Origin: Bernardetia sp963719525
GTDB lineage: Bacteria > Bacteroidota > Bacteroidia > Cytophagales > Bernardetiaceae
Length of the DNA: 64,000 nt
Direction of reading: 5' to 3'
Assembly (NCBI GenBank): GCA_963719525.1
Contig: CAVRCG010000004.1
Location: forward strand, 2,666,001 to 2,730,000
The notes beneath the pieces are model-generated. The model saw only the letters and a list, made by a program, of their open reading frames with translations. It ran no database searches and was not told the origin of the DNA. Positions 26,001 through 34,802 of the stretch are shown here, one piece after another. The stretch's first letter is position 1; each line of letters starts with the position of its first letter. Made by a program: the position numbers and the translations under genes.

Positions 26001-28475
26001 CATAGCATAACTAAACTGAGGATTGATGATATTTGATTTATACAAAAATCCTACTTTTTGAGTTTCAGCTATCGGAGAGGTAGCTTGATAGGAAGTTCGT
26101 TCAGAAAACAAAACTGCCCAAGTATCTGGCGTTTCAGCAGTTAATTCTGTTGCAATTTCTTGCATCAATGCTGTATTATTAATCTCTTGTAAGAAATAAA
26201 TATCAGAATTTTGATTTTTCAATACTGCTTTTACGGCTGCTTTTTGTGCAGAAGGAGAAGTATTACCAGAAGGAGTATTGTTTTGAGCAAAACCAAACCA
26301 TTCTACATTGTACGTAGAAACTTCTAACGTTTTAGGAAGTGCAATACAAGTAGTTACGGTAGAAGAAGTAGGCGAAACATAAACTCCTGTACAAGGCAAA
26401 TCTGCTTGAAAACGAGGAATAAGTTGTGAAGCCGTTTGAAAATAAGCTACCACACCAGTAATATCACAAGCAACGTTTGGCTGTGTACGACCTGCCAAAT
26501 CAGTATCTCCATCTATACGTACATTAGCAGAATTTCCACCATTCGTAACTGTGTAATTAGAATTTCCAAACAGAAACGCATCTGGATTAGGGAAGGTAAC
26601 AGATACAATTTGTACTAATTCTCCTCTGTGTGCATCAAGTTGATCAAGCGTAATTATTTGAGGAACAACTGGCGTTCCTGCTCCTAAATCAACAACAGAA
26701 GCTACATTTGAGAGTTGAATCTGATTATTGAAGTTAGTACGAGTAGCCGTAATTCGAAGATTTTGACCGATAGGATATGTTCCACCGTGAATCTGTGTAT
26801 CAAAAACAGCAATTCCACCAGTTGCATCTTGAATAAATGCAGGACCTCCAAATTGGTTAGCAACAGTCAAAACTCCTTCGATAGTAACAACATCATTTAC
26901 AGGACGAGTACGAGCAACAGCAATCGTAATAGGTCCAGCAGGAATACTTCCACTTACAGCTACATTTACAGTCGTTGCTCCTGTACTTGTATGAGTAATA
27001 TTTCCAGTATGAGAAGTTCCAGCAGTAGGATTATAACGAACAAAAATAGTTGTATTTCCTGCATTTGCAGTAGCAAAAGGAATAGTTAGACTAGTTCCAA
27101 AACCTGCTCCTGTAGTAAGCGAAATTTGAAAATTTGCAGGTGCAGTAATCACAACATCAGCCGTAAGCGTAGTTCCACTTACTTGATAAGATTGTTCGGC
27201 AGAAGCAACGTTAAGAGCAGTTGTAGTAAAAGCGTTTAGTGTTCCTGTAACATTTACTGTTCCTGTTGGAGCAACATACATCATATTTTCTGCACCTAAT
27301 GTATTTACAGCTTCTGTTACTAAAGGCGTTCCTGTAAATCCAGGAAAACCAAAACCATCAAAATCATTACGTTTCCAGTCAGCCGTAGTATTTGTATCTG
27401 TTCCGTTCGGAATACGTGAAGCACCACCAGGACCAAAAGTAACGCCATCAAAACCATTATTAAGCGTTAAATAACCAAAAATAGTTCCTGTTGTAGCATC
27501 TGAAAAAGCAATTTCATCTACCACAGTTGTCCAAGGAAGAGTAGCATTTAGTGTTCCATCGTCATCCGAGTCCAAATCATCTCCCAAAGCTCCTGTAAAT
27601 CCTTCTACTAACAAGAAAGCTGCATCTCCTCCTTGTAGTTGTTCATTTAGATAACCTGTTGTCCAATATCCATTTGCATCAGTTGTTCCGACAGTAGCAA
27701 CGTAGATAATGTTTCCTTCATTACCGTTATCATCTCCTTCAATCTGGATAAGCGTAAGAGCAGAATAATCAGTAGAAGCAGCACCGAATACTTCAATAAA
27801 TTCGTTCGTATCTGGATTACCTGTATGATTAGATACCACTTCATTTATTACTGGACTAGTAGTTGGAGGAGGCGTACAAGTAGCCGTATGTGTTCCCAAA
27901 CCTGTAGCATCATCTTGAGCAAAACCGTCCCATTGAGTTGCAGGGTCAAAAGCATCTGCACCATTCAAATCTCCACTACATATAGTTGATTTTCTACGCA
28001 GCGTTTGGTTTTGTGTCGTAACTCCACCCGAACCCCATTGAGATCCTGGGTCAGTTCCAACTTGTCCAATAATATCTAATATCGTAGTTCCTCTTTTTAA
28101 GATTATAGCATCATCTCCATTAAACCAACCTGAATTTGATTGAGTTTGGTCTGCTAGTGCTAGTATTGTAGCATTAGAAGAAACGTTGGCAAATACAAAA
28201 GTAGCATTTGCAGCTATTGTTCCTGTAAGATTCCAAGTTGTACTTACCGTAGGACTACCATTAGAATAAACTTCTATAGTATAATTATCTGTTGTTAGAT
28301 TGACTGTTGTTGTGGTAGGATTATAGAGTTCAAGAGCTTTATTATTGCTAGAACCTTCTATGTATTCCGAAATAAATACGTCGTTTTGTGCTTGTGTATC
28401 AGAAGAAGTAAATGTTACTCCTGTCAGAATCACTAAACACGCTAAAAGCCACTTTTTAAGTATAGCTGTTTGCAT
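23049..28475 (-). CDS. Giant T9SS-secreted endonuclease/exonuclease/phosphatase-family protein
   Basis: A 1808-residue extracellular protein. Signal peptide to about residue 29 (ends T-Q-A-Q), a lamin-tail domain about 30-170 (I-S-E-Y-I-E-G-S-S-N-N-K), and a second about 205-400. A beta-rich segment follows, then an OB-like domain about 515-625 (V-V-T-I-E-G-V-L-T-V-A-N). The EEP nuclease spans about 720-1050 with Y-N-V-E-W-F-G, L-Q-E-I-N-N, M-G-G-D-Y-N-D-D-V-D and S-D-H-F-I. Fibronectin III, an SbsA-type Ig-like domain and several Ig-like units reach to about 1720. A T9SS type A sorting domain ends it (V-Y-P-N-P-S to I-I-K-K-I-I-I-E). Likely degrades extracellular DNA for nutrients. All nuclease motifs are intact. 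Confidence 0.92.
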   Translation of the reverse strand: MQTAILKKWLLACLVILTGVTFTSSDTQAQNDVFISEYIEGSSNNKALELYNPTTTTVNLTTDNYTIEVYSNGSPTVSTTWNLTGTIAANATFVFANVSSNATILALADQTQSNSGWFNGDDAIILKRGTTILDIIGQVGTDPGSQWGSGGVTTQNQTLRRKSTICSGDLNGADAFDPATQWDGFAQDDATGLGTHTATCTPPPTTSPVINEVVSNHTGNPDTNEFIEVFGAASTDYSALTLIQIEGDDNGNEGNIIYVATVGTTDANGYWTTGYLNEQLQGGDAAFLLVEGFTGALGDDLDSDDDGTLNATLPWTTVVDEIAFSDATTGTIFGYLTLNNGFDGVTFGPGGASRIPNGTDTNTTADWKRNDFDGFGFPGFTGTPLVTEAVNTLGAENMMYVAPTGTVNVTGTLNAFTTTALNVASAEQSYQVSGTTLTADVVITAPANFQISLTTGAGFGTSLTIPFATANAGNTTIFVRYNPTAGTSHTGNITHTSTGATTVNVAVSGSIPAGPITIAVARTRPVNDVVTIEGVLTVANQFGGPAFIQDATGGIAVFDTQIHGGTYPIGQNLRITATRTNFNNQIQLSNVASVVDLGAGTPVVPQIITLDQLDAHRGELVQIVSVTFPNPDAFLFGNSNYTVTNGGNSANVRIDGDTDLAGRTQPNVACDITGVVAYFQTASQLIPRFQADLPCTGVYVSPTSSTVTTCIALPKTLEVSTYNVEWFGFAQNNTPSGNTSPSAQKAAVKAVLKNQNSDIYFLQEINNTALMQEIATELTAETPDTWAVLFSERTSYQATSPIAETQKVGFLYKSNIINPQFSYAMHESIHPYYNGGVIDPALAAYPETDKTRFWASGRLPFMMRANVTLNGSTEEVNFITLHARSGSAQDRYDMRRFDVTLLQDSISAWLGNDKVIMGGDYNDDVDVSINAGTTTSYDAFTTRPAEYTILSKTLSDNGFRSTVGFSDMIDHITVSNELANGYIANSVSVGYEYYDGDYERTTSDHFIVSARLEIVPIAPCNAGTVPISSSEIEVNWADASNIENTYVVQMSLDGVTGWTSIAGSPFAANTGLTSVTGLIGGTQYYFRIRAEVSPTNVSEWIRVPGITLAAIPTVTNLSPSDNSTNVAIDTDLVLTFSTNLQAGTGNITITDGITPITFPIAGNTAANVTIAANTVTINPTADLANATNYYVLVDAGALEATGIGAATGTTFAGFAAATDWNFTTVAATPPPTGGGGGTAPTVTTPTNFRAIPVSISQINLTWGTVANATGYLLYRDNTLVATLGTVTSFQDIGLNSDTFYTYRLVATNGGRQSDPIQTNARTLPAAPSLISVTNACSGSSGLIKVTSSGAVYRVYADSTSTIPLSETDIATITTPSITQTTTFYVSVISNGNESRRTAITVNINQLPTARIIENRIFSCASTGTITAEEVTGASYTWLVNGVSVATTSVPTYEANRSGNYQVRVTLNGCSATSSIVPVRLNYSPIAEIEQGIVVRSCESSTTISARNANSNDSTTTYEWTRNNVVVGNTASFSVSESGVYTLTVTQFGCSATDQITVEISTINPNVSFTASQSTFCPEEEVALTVENPAQDVIYTWVRNGRVLRKTGTQYVTSIAGEYRVQVSQNSCTVLSAPVTITRTRVEPVYLRKVDSVLSVESVTPITDVVWLFEGEENTSLAGQMIFTPIVTGYYSARVTFDTGCQGSTRTVYYSIPRVPVVTGEENIIDVETIVYPNPSKTGIFRVQLSSSITSNITFTITDNIGRVLESKVIKANEVSTLQTLDLSKYAKGMYALTIETEQGKIIKKIIIE

Positions 28476-28799
28476 AAATGTAATATGAATAAATTGTTAA
28501 GAAAAAAATAAAATTTCGTTATGCAGAACTCTAAAAACACTCCTATTCTACTAATTACACTTCCATCAGACTAAAACTAAAATAACCTATAAAGCTATTT
28601 GAATTATCTGAATGAAGTATAAAGGGAATAGATAGAGGTAATTCTGCTCAAACTTATTATTCACAAAATTAACTACTTTATGTTACTTGATTGTGAACAA
28701 ACGAAGGAGATTAGGCAAAGTGTAAGAAAAAATAGAAGTTCGTTTTTTTTAGGACAAAAATAAGAGAAAAATAAATCCTAACTAAACTTTATAAGAATT
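28476..28799. other. Intergenic region with possible minus-strand promoters
   Basis: A 324-base gap upstream of the giant nuclease gene. Read on the minus strand it has two TAnnTTTG matches (28656-28649 and 28671-28664), 180-200 bases before the start codon. Neither has a well-placed -33 element, so they are only candidates. No repeat or RNA gene seen. Confidence 0.3.
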
Positions 28800-30117
28800 T
28801 TAAATCTTCTCTACTTTTAATACTACTTTTTCATCAACCGAATTTGAAGTAAGTGTAGTAAAAAACAAAAATTCATTTTGTCCTTCTAAAATAGAAAACT
28901 GTTTTCGGAGTTCTTTTACAGAAATGGGAAAGTTACGAGTAACAATATTGAAAAAACCTTTTCCAAACTTTCTTTTGACTTCCTTCTTAGAATACGTCAA
29001 TACTTCTACAATTTTGAATGTTTTGCCAATAAAATTTTCTTTTAATTCTATTGAAGTATATAAATGTGTGTTTGCAGAAAGTTTATTTATTTGATATTTT
29101 TTACTTATACTTTTAAATGCCCCAGCTTTCAAAACGGCTACATTGGGTTCATACAAAAAATCCAGAATTTCATTTTTGATGGAATAATCAATTGTAATTC
29201 CTTTCTCTTCTTCTAAAAAAAAGCTAAACTGTTCTGCATTACTCTCTAAAGAATTTTTTATTTCACTTTTGTTAAGGTGTAAGTTTGTAGTGTTTATCTG
29301 TACTTTTTCAAGATTTGATTTTTCTCCATAGCTATTTAGCTGATACAAAACTTCTTTACATTCGTTTTGAAGTGCTACAATTTCTACTTTTTCTACATAA
29401 TTTAATCTATTCAAAACTAATTGAATATCTAATAAAGGAGCAGTTTTGAGAAGCCATTTTTTACCTACATTTTTATACAAGTTCCATAATTCAATCATAT
29501 TAGGCTGACAATCTTCTAATAAAAAAACCTTCTTTTGTACATCATCTCTGCGTGCAGGGTCAAGATAAATCCAATCAAAAACTAAATTTTCTTGTTTTGC
29601 TTTCTGTAAAAAATCTTCTGAAGTTCCACAAATTACTTCTATATTATTAGCTCTTAACTTTTCGAAAATTATGTTCTGCAAGACTTGCCAGTAGTTCATT
29701 TTGTTCAATATAAATTACCCTTCTTACCTTTTTGGAAAAATAAAAACTATCTACGCCCATTCCACCAGTCAAATCAACTAAAGTAGCATTTTTCAAATCT
29801 ATTTTACTACTATAATTTTTCAATAAATCAGCCTTATATTCTGCCGTAATTTCAGAAGAAGCCTGTTCAATAGATAAGGAAGGAGGAAAAAGGATTTTAT
29901 CAGTAGTGTACCAAAGAGAAAGTTTTGACTTTGATTTTTGAAGCGATTTGATTTGATTACCAATTTCTATTCTTATATGCTGGTATTCTTTAGGAAGATT
30001 CAAGAGAGTTTGGGTAATTTCTTTTTCCTTGTTTTCTATTATAAAACTCTGAATATCGTCTTGCAAAAGTGCGTAGTAATTTGGATAATTTTCTGATAGA
30101 GATAAATTAGGTTTCAT
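28800..30117 (-). pseudogene. SAM-dependent methyltransferase with THUMP-like domain, frameshifted
   Basis: A class I methyltransferase of about 435 residues in two frames. The first half (from ATG 30117) has an N-terminal helical part and the SAM motif V-D-L-T-G-G-M-G-V-D-S-F, and ends E-Q-N-E-L-L-A-S-L-A-E-H-N-F. The second half continues K-L-R-A-N-N-I-E-V-I-C-G-T-S, then W-I-Y-L-D-P-A-R-R-D (the family's D-P-A-R-R motif) and a THUMP-like tail. The break is at 29664-29668, where removing one T from the run on the coding strand restores E-H-N-F-E-K-L-R. The likely activity is RNA or small-molecule methylation. As written the product is truncated before the D-P-A-R-R motif; a single-base sequencing error would explain everything. 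Confidence 0.82.
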
Positions 30118-30318
30118 AAATTTGAATAAGAAAAATACCGTAACTGATTAGCGAGTAATTTTTATGATTGATATGATAAATACAGGATAATACAATTAGT
30201 AGAATAAATCGAGTTCTATATTTTATGTAATTTCATTCTCTGTGCCTCTGTGAACTCTGTGTTTAGAAAAATTATTCACAAAAATACATCAATTTCATTC
30301 TCCATTCAAAAAAATAGT

Positions 30319-30333
30319 TGCAACAGAGTTGCA
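30319..30333. promoter_or_regulatory. Palindromic operator, copy 1
   Basis: TGCAAC-AGA-GTTGCA is a perfect 6+3+6 dyad. It overlaps a TTG at 30329-30331 that stands 20 bases before the -7 element at 30352, so a bound repressor would cover the -33 region. An identical 19-base block (with flanking T and TTT) recurs at 30371. Confidence 0.6.
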
Positions 30334-30351
30334 TTTGCGAAAAAACAATTC

Positions 30352-30359
30352 TATATTTG
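30352..30359 (+). promoter_or_regulatory. Bacteroidota -7 promoter element for the 30423 lipoprotein
   Basis: TATATTTG matches TAnnTTTG exactly, with a TTG 20 bases upstream. It lies between the two operator copies and about 60 bases before the ATG. Confidence 0.6.
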
Positions 30360-30370
30360 CATTTGATTTT

Positions 30371-30385
30371 TGCAACAGAGTTGCA
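30371..30385. promoter_or_regulatory. Palindromic operator, copy 2
   Basis: The second identical TGCAAC-AGA-GTTGCA dyad, just downstream of the expected transcription start. Centre-to-centre distance from copy 1 is 52 bases, about five helical turns, so two bound dimers would face the same side of the DNA and could loop or cooperate. The protein is unknown; a Fur/Zur-type metal sensor is a reasonable guess given the gene family. Confidence 0.6.
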
Positions 30386-30422
30386 TTTAAAATTTATATT
30401 AAACTAAAACTTTTACAAAATT

Positions 30423-30992
30423 ATGACTTTATCAAAGAAAATATCTTCATTTTTAATTATTCTTTTTTCTTCTCTTGTTTTGTTTTCTTCTTGCAAAAAG
30501 GAAGATCCAGAAGTAGTAAACGAAGAAGAAGTAATTACAACTCTTACCTACACACTCACTCCAGAAAGTGGAGGAACTCCTGTTGTTTTTTCTTTTAAGG
30601 ATTTAGATGGTGATGGAGGAGCAGCTCCTATAGTTACAGGAGGAACACTTCAAGCAGATACTACTTACATTGGATCGATTATCTTACTCAATGAAACGGA
30701 AACGCCAGCAGAAAATATCACTTTAGAAATCGAAGAGGAAGACGACGAACACCAGTTTTTCTTTGCTGCTACAAATGGATTAGATGCTACCGTTACTTAT
30801 AATGATAACGATGGAACAAATCCAATAGGATTATCTACAAAGATGAAGACAAATCAGCCTTCGACAGGAAAATTAAAAATTACACTTCGCCACGAACCAA
30901 ATAAAAGTGCAGCAGGCGTAAAAGATGGAAACATTGCTAATGCAGGTGGGGAAACTGATATTGAAGTAGAATTTGATGTAACGATTGAATAG
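30423..30992 (+). CDS. Lipoprotein of the type 1 periplasmic-binding-fold superfamily
   Basis: A 189-residue lipoprotein with a signal ending V-L-F-S-S-C and a short acidic linker. The beta-rich body has the family's features: E-E-V-I-T-T-L-T-Y-T-L-T-P-E-S-G, F-K-D-L-D-G-D-G-G, I-V-T-G-G-T-L-Q-A-D-T-T-Y, H-Q-F-F-F-A, and the C-terminal L-R-H-E-P-N-K-S-A-A-G-V with N-A-G-G-E-T-D-I-E-V. In Bacteroidota such proteins usually sit beside a TonB-dependent receptor and are thought to work in metal or small-ligand uptake; here it stands alone. Two identical operators and a promoter lie just upstream and a terminator follows, so it is a tightly regulated one-gene unit. Confidence 0.82.
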   Translation: MTLSKKISSFLIILFSSLVLFSSCKKEDPEVVNEEEVITTLTYTLTPESGGTPVVFSFKDLDGDGGAAPIVTGGTLQADTTYIGSIILLNETETPAENITLEIEEEDDEHQFFFAATNGLDATVTYNDNDGTNPIGLSTKMKTNQPSTGKLKITLRHEPNKSAAGVKDGNIANAGGETDIEVEFDVTIE

Positions 30993-31093
30993 GAATTGGG
31001 AGCGAGGGAATGGGGATTGGGAAATGAGAATACAAAATATCAGATAAATATATTTCTGAAATGAAATTTCTCATTTCATTTAATTCTTTCCTT

Positions 31094-31143
31094 TTAAAAA
31101 TAGCATATAAAACTCTATTTAGAATTTTATGTGCTATTTTTTT
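31094..31143. terminator. Terminator after the 30423 lipoprotein
   Basis: A long A/T-rich hairpin, AAAATAGCA(T)ATAAAA against TTTTAT(G)TGCTATTTT, followed by eight or more T. It is about 100 bases after the lipoprotein stop and before the helicase gene. Confidence 0.7.
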
Positions 31144-31234
31144 TAGCTAAAAACAAAATATATGATAATTAATAACTATTTTTTTAGTAATTTTAATTTG
31201 AAACTAATACCAATAGAACTGGAATTACAAAAAA

Positions 31235-33079
31235 ATGATTGTAGATAATATAGAATTAGACAAAGAAAATATAGAGTTTAATAATGCGCTAGACATTATT
31301 ACACACACCAAAAAAACGGTTTATCTGACTGGTAAAGCAGGAACAGGAAAAACAACTTTCTTGAAATACCTCAAAACGACGGTTGATAAAAACATGGTTA
31401 TTGTTGCGCCTACGGGTGTGGCTGCCATTAATGCAGGTGGTCAGACGATACATTCTTTTTTTCAGATTAGTCCGAGTTTGTTTGTTCCCAATGACAAAAG
31501 ACTACGCAAAGTTGCCAATATTGGCGATGATGACCAGAGTACGATTTTCGAACATTTTACCTATTCTAAAGAAAAACGAAAAATCATTACTAATTTAGAA
31601 ATCTTAGTAATTGATGAAGTTTCGATGGTGCGTTGTGATTTATTAGATGTCATAGACAGGCTTTTACGTATTTTTCGTAAAAAAGAATATGCTCCTTTTG
31701 GTGGTGTGCAGGTCGTTTTGATTGGCGATACTTTTCAGCTTCCTCCTGTTTTGAAAGAGGAAGACAAAGAACTTTTGATGCCTCATTATGAGAGTGAATT
31801 TTTTTTTAGTTCGAAAGTAATTCAAGAAACACAACCTATTTACATCGAACTCAAAAAAATATATCGTCAGAAAGACCAGCGTTTTATTAATTTATTAAAC
31901 AAAATAAGAAATAGTAATCTTACTCGTGAGCAGCTAAAAGGATTAAATACTAAATATGAACCTACTTTTGATTTCGAAAATTACACAAACTGTATTATGC
32001 TTTGTACGCATAACGAAAAAGTAAGAGAGGTAAATAACGAAAAACTGAGTCGTATTACTACACCGATTAGAAAGTTTAATGCTGCTTTGTCAGGCGATTT
32101 TCCAGACCGAAACTTTCCTACTGAAAAAAATCTTGAAATCAAAATTGATGCTCAAGTAATGTTTATCAAAAACGATAAAGATAAAAAATATTACAACGGA
32201 AAAATTGGAAAAATAATCCGAATAGAAGAGGGGAAAATTATTGTAGAAGATGAATCAAAAAACGAAATTGAAGTCGAACAGCAAGTTTGGAAAAATATAA
32301 AATATACGTGGGGCGAAAAAGAAGGTAAAATAGAAGAGGAAGAATTAGGTTCTTTTACACAGTTTCCTTTGAAATTAGCGTGGGCGATTACGGTTCATAA
32401 AAGTCAGGGGCTTACCTTTGAAAAGATAATTGCAGATTTGGGTGGTGCTTTTGCAGCAGGTCAGGTGTATGTTGCCCTTAGTCGTTGTACATCTTTTGAA
32501 GGGCTGGTTTTGGCTTCTCCAATTCCTCATAGAGCTATCAAAACCGATAAAAGAGTGATGGCATTTGCCAAAACAGAAACCTCAAAGGCTGCCATATCGG
32601 AAGAAATAAATGCAGGAAAAGCAGATTTTTACTACAAAAAAACCAGACAAGCAGCAAAACACAAAGATTTTGAAGGTGTTTATGATAATTTTATAGAAGC
32701 CTTGAAATATAGAAATGATACCAATACAGAAGATTTTAGAAAACACTTTTTGTTTTGGGCAAAAAAACTAACTTCGTTTGAAGACAAAAAAGAAGTAAGC
32801 ACAGAAGCAAAAGAAAATAATAAAGTAGAGAAATCAGAAATTAATCAAATAAATAATACCGAAAAAATTATTCCTTCAAAATTATCTACTCTTTCATCTG
32901 GTAAAAAACAAGAAAAGAAAACAAATGAAAATTCTCATAAACGTTGGACTATAAAAGAAGAAAACAGACTTAAAGATTTATTTCATTTAGGACATACTAT
33001 AAAAGAAATAACCAAAATAATGGGTAGAGATAAAGATGCAATTATTTCTAGACTGCATAAAATAGAGTTGAAGAAGTAA
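31235..33079 (+). CDS. PIF1-like helicase with C-terminal helix-turn-helix-like tail
   Basis: A superfamily 1B DNA helicase of 614 residues, cytoplasmic. Walker A is L-T-G-K-A-G-T-G-K-T-T near residue 32, Walker B is L-V-I-D-E-V-S-M-V-R near residue 127, and motif III is L-I-G-D-T-F-Q-L-P-P. The last helicase motif is W-A-I-T-V-H-K-S-Q-G-L-T-F, with V-Y-V-A-L-S-R-C-T after it. Around residue 565 a separate small domain begins, K-R-W-T-I-K-E-E-N-R-L-K-D-L-F-H-L-G-H-T-I-K-E-I, resembling a SANT/Myb-like or other HTH module, joined by a Lys/Asn/Glu-rich linker. Roles for this class include resolving structured DNA such as the hairpin repeats abundant here, which is inference only. No defect seen. 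Confidence 0.88.
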   Translation: MIVDNIELDKENIEFNNALDIITHTKKTVYLTGKAGTGKTTFLKYLKTTVDKNMVIVAPTGVAAINAGGQTIHSFFQISPSLFVPNDKRLRKVANIGDDDQSTIFEHFTYSKEKRKIITNLEILVIDEVSMVRCDLLDVIDRLLRIFRKKEYAPFGGVQVVLIGDTFQLPPVLKEEDKELLMPHYESEFFFSSKVIQETQPIYIELKKIYRQKDQRFINLLNKIRNSNLTREQLKGLNTKYEPTFDFENYTNCIMLCTHNEKVREVNNEKLSRITTPIRKFNAALSGDFPDRNFPTEKNLEIKIDAQVMFIKNDKDKKYYNGKIGKIIRIEEGKIIVEDESKNEIEVEQQVWKNIKYTWGEKEGKIEEEELGSFTQFPLKLAWAITVHKSQGLTFEKIIADLGGAFAAGQVYVALSRCTSFEGLVLASPIPHRAIKTDKRVMAFAKTETSKAAISEEINAGKADFYYKKTRQAAKHKDFEGVYDNFIEALKYRNDTNTEDFRKHFLFWAKKLTSFEDKKEVSTEAKENNKVEKSEINQINNTEKIIPSKLSTLSSGKKQEKKTNENSHKRWTIKEENRLKDLFHLGHTIKEITKIMGRDKDAIISRLHKIELKK

Positions 33080-33167
33080 TATTTTCAAAATGTAGGGAAA
33101 ACAGTTTGCCTTCTTCTAAATGTATAGATTTGTTAAATACACAATATAAAAAGGAAAAAGCAAGTCG

Positions 33168-34376
33168 TTATTGATTATTCCCCCTCAAAGCAATCAAACC
33201 CAAAAAAGGTCCTAAAGCTAAAAACACAAAAATATATTTTTCATTTATAAGGTTAGGAAAATTAGGAAAATCAGAAAGCAAATTTATAAATTGAATACTA
33301 ACAATCGTAATAGCAAAACCAATACAGTTTGTAATCGTGAGTGCTGTTCCTTTTAGTTCTGGAATAGCACTTTGAGCTACCAAAGTAGAAAAAAGAGGAG
33401 AATCTGCAATCACTACCAATCCCCAAAAAATAAGAAAAGCAATCAAGAGAAAATAAGAATCTGCATAAAAAATAAGTGGAGAAACAAGACAACAAAGCGC
33501 AGAAAGCGATAAGGATAGAAAAGCTATTTTCTTAGTTCCAAATTTTTCAGAAAGATAACCACCAATTACACAAGCAAAACTTCCTAAACCAATAATTAGA
33601 AAAGAAAGAAAGGAAATATTTAGATTTACTTCTGGATGGAGTTTTGAATAAGTAGCCAAAATAATAGGAACAAACGCCCAAAAGGTGTATAATTCCCACA
33701 TGTGACCAAAATATCCAAAGGCTGCTGAACGAAAATTAGCACTTTTGAAGATTTGAAAGAACGATGTGATTTTTAGTTTTTGCGCTGATTTTATAGAACG
33801 ATTTGGAACAAAAGTAATCATCAAAATTCCTCCAAAAAGAGCAATTGATGAAGTTAATTTAATTACCAAACGCCAAGAAAATAGGGTTTGAAAGTTTTGA
33901 ATATAATCAAGACTTTGAATGCTTTTTAAAAGATGTGGAAAAGCCGTTCCGATTACTAAAGCTCCAACTAAATAACCTAATGATTTGCCTAAACCTTTCT
34001 GGTAATAATCAGAAGCTATTTTCATTCCGACTGGATAAATTCCTGCTAAAAAAAAGCCTGTCAGAAAACGAAAAAATAAAAGATTTGCTAAATCATTTCC
34101 TTCAAAAATTGTAAAATAATTACATAAAGCACCCAAAACTGCACAAACAAAAAACACTACTGAAGGCGAAAAACGATCAGCAATCATCAAGAAAGCAAAA
34201 ATCAATGTTCCTATAATAAAACCAAACTGAACAGCAGAAGTAAGCAAGCTCAACGAATTAGTAGAAAGGTTAAAAGCAATTATCAAATCACTCATTATGG
34301 CATTTCCTGCAAACCATAAAGAAGTACAACAAAATTGAGATAAAACGATGATAGGTAAAATTATACGTTTTGTCAT
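33168..34376 (-). CDS. Major facilitator superfamily transporter
   Basis: A 402-residue inner-membrane carrier with about twelve hydrophobic segments. Family signs include the loop 2-3 region (M-I-A-D-R-F-S-P-S), R-F-L-T-G-F-F-L-A-G-I-Y-P-V-G-M-K in helix 4, and the second-half repeat G-G-Y-L-S-E-K-F-G-T-K-K. Substrate cannot be inferred. It is a single gene; a MITE-like element begins 22 bases upstream of its start codon (34398), so its promoter may lie within or be altered by that element. Confidence 0.88.
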   Translation of the reverse strand: MTKRIILPIIVLSQFCCTSLWFAGNAIMSDLIIAFNLSTNSLSLLTSAVQFGFIIGTLIFAFLMIADRFSPSVVFFVCAVLGALCNYFTIFEGNDLANLLFFRFLTGFFLAGIYPVGMKIASDYYQKGLGKSLGYLVGALVIGTAFPHLLKSIQSLDYIQNFQTLFSWRLVIKLTSSIALFGGILMITFVPNRSIKSAQKLKITSFFQIFKSANFRSAAFGYFGHMWELYTFWAFVPIILATYSKLHPEVNLNISFLSFLIIGLGSFACVIGGYLSEKFGTKKIAFLSLSLSALCCLVSPLIFYADSYFLLIAFLIFWGLVVIADSPLFSTLVAQSAIPELKGTALTITNCIGFAITIVSIQFINLLSDFPNFPNLINEKYIFVFLALGPFLGLIALRGNNQ

Positions 34377-34397
34377 ATTATTTACTTCTGATATTAC

Positions 34398-34604
34398 GCA
34401 ATTAAAATGAAACCCACGAATTTATTCGTGGAAGCTACCACCACCTTCTTCGTTTTTTTGTTTCTACTCTATTCTAAAATAAAAGGAGTACTTTTAATAA
34501 AACGGAAAAGTAGATTTATGTAAAAAGTAGTGGTTACTTTCCCACGAATAAATTCGTGGGTTTGGTCTAAACTTCTCTAAACTTTGAGGTTGCGTAACAT
34601 TAGT
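34398..34604. mobile_element. MITE-like element, copy 1 (207 bp)
   Basis: A non-coding element repeated almost identically at 54343-54527. Both ends carry the palindrome CCACGAATTTATTCGTGG (or its reverse), and each palindrome has GTAG nearby on the strand pointing inward. This copy has 22 extra bases lying between TAAAA direct repeats, which the other copy has lost. It has no coding capacity. It sits in the gap between the MFS gene and the antiporter gene. Confidence 0.78.
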
Positions 34605-34802
34605 TACTTCTTTCAATTCTACATTCTCAATATGAATGACATTTCTAAATAAACAAATAGTTGCCAGATTTTATTCTGTGTAATCGTCTTTTTTCCATAA
34701 AATAGGGTTTGCTATTCTATGGAAAAAGCAAACTATTATTTTGTTGAAAACAAGTTTTTATGCAGAAATCGAAAAATGTTACTCCTATTGACATTCTTAA
34801 AT

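Noticed and set aside
28649..28671. Firm promoters for the giant nuclease gene
   Set aside because: Two TAnnTTTG matches exist on the minus strand, but neither has a -33 element at the right distance and such words are frequent in AT-rich DNA.
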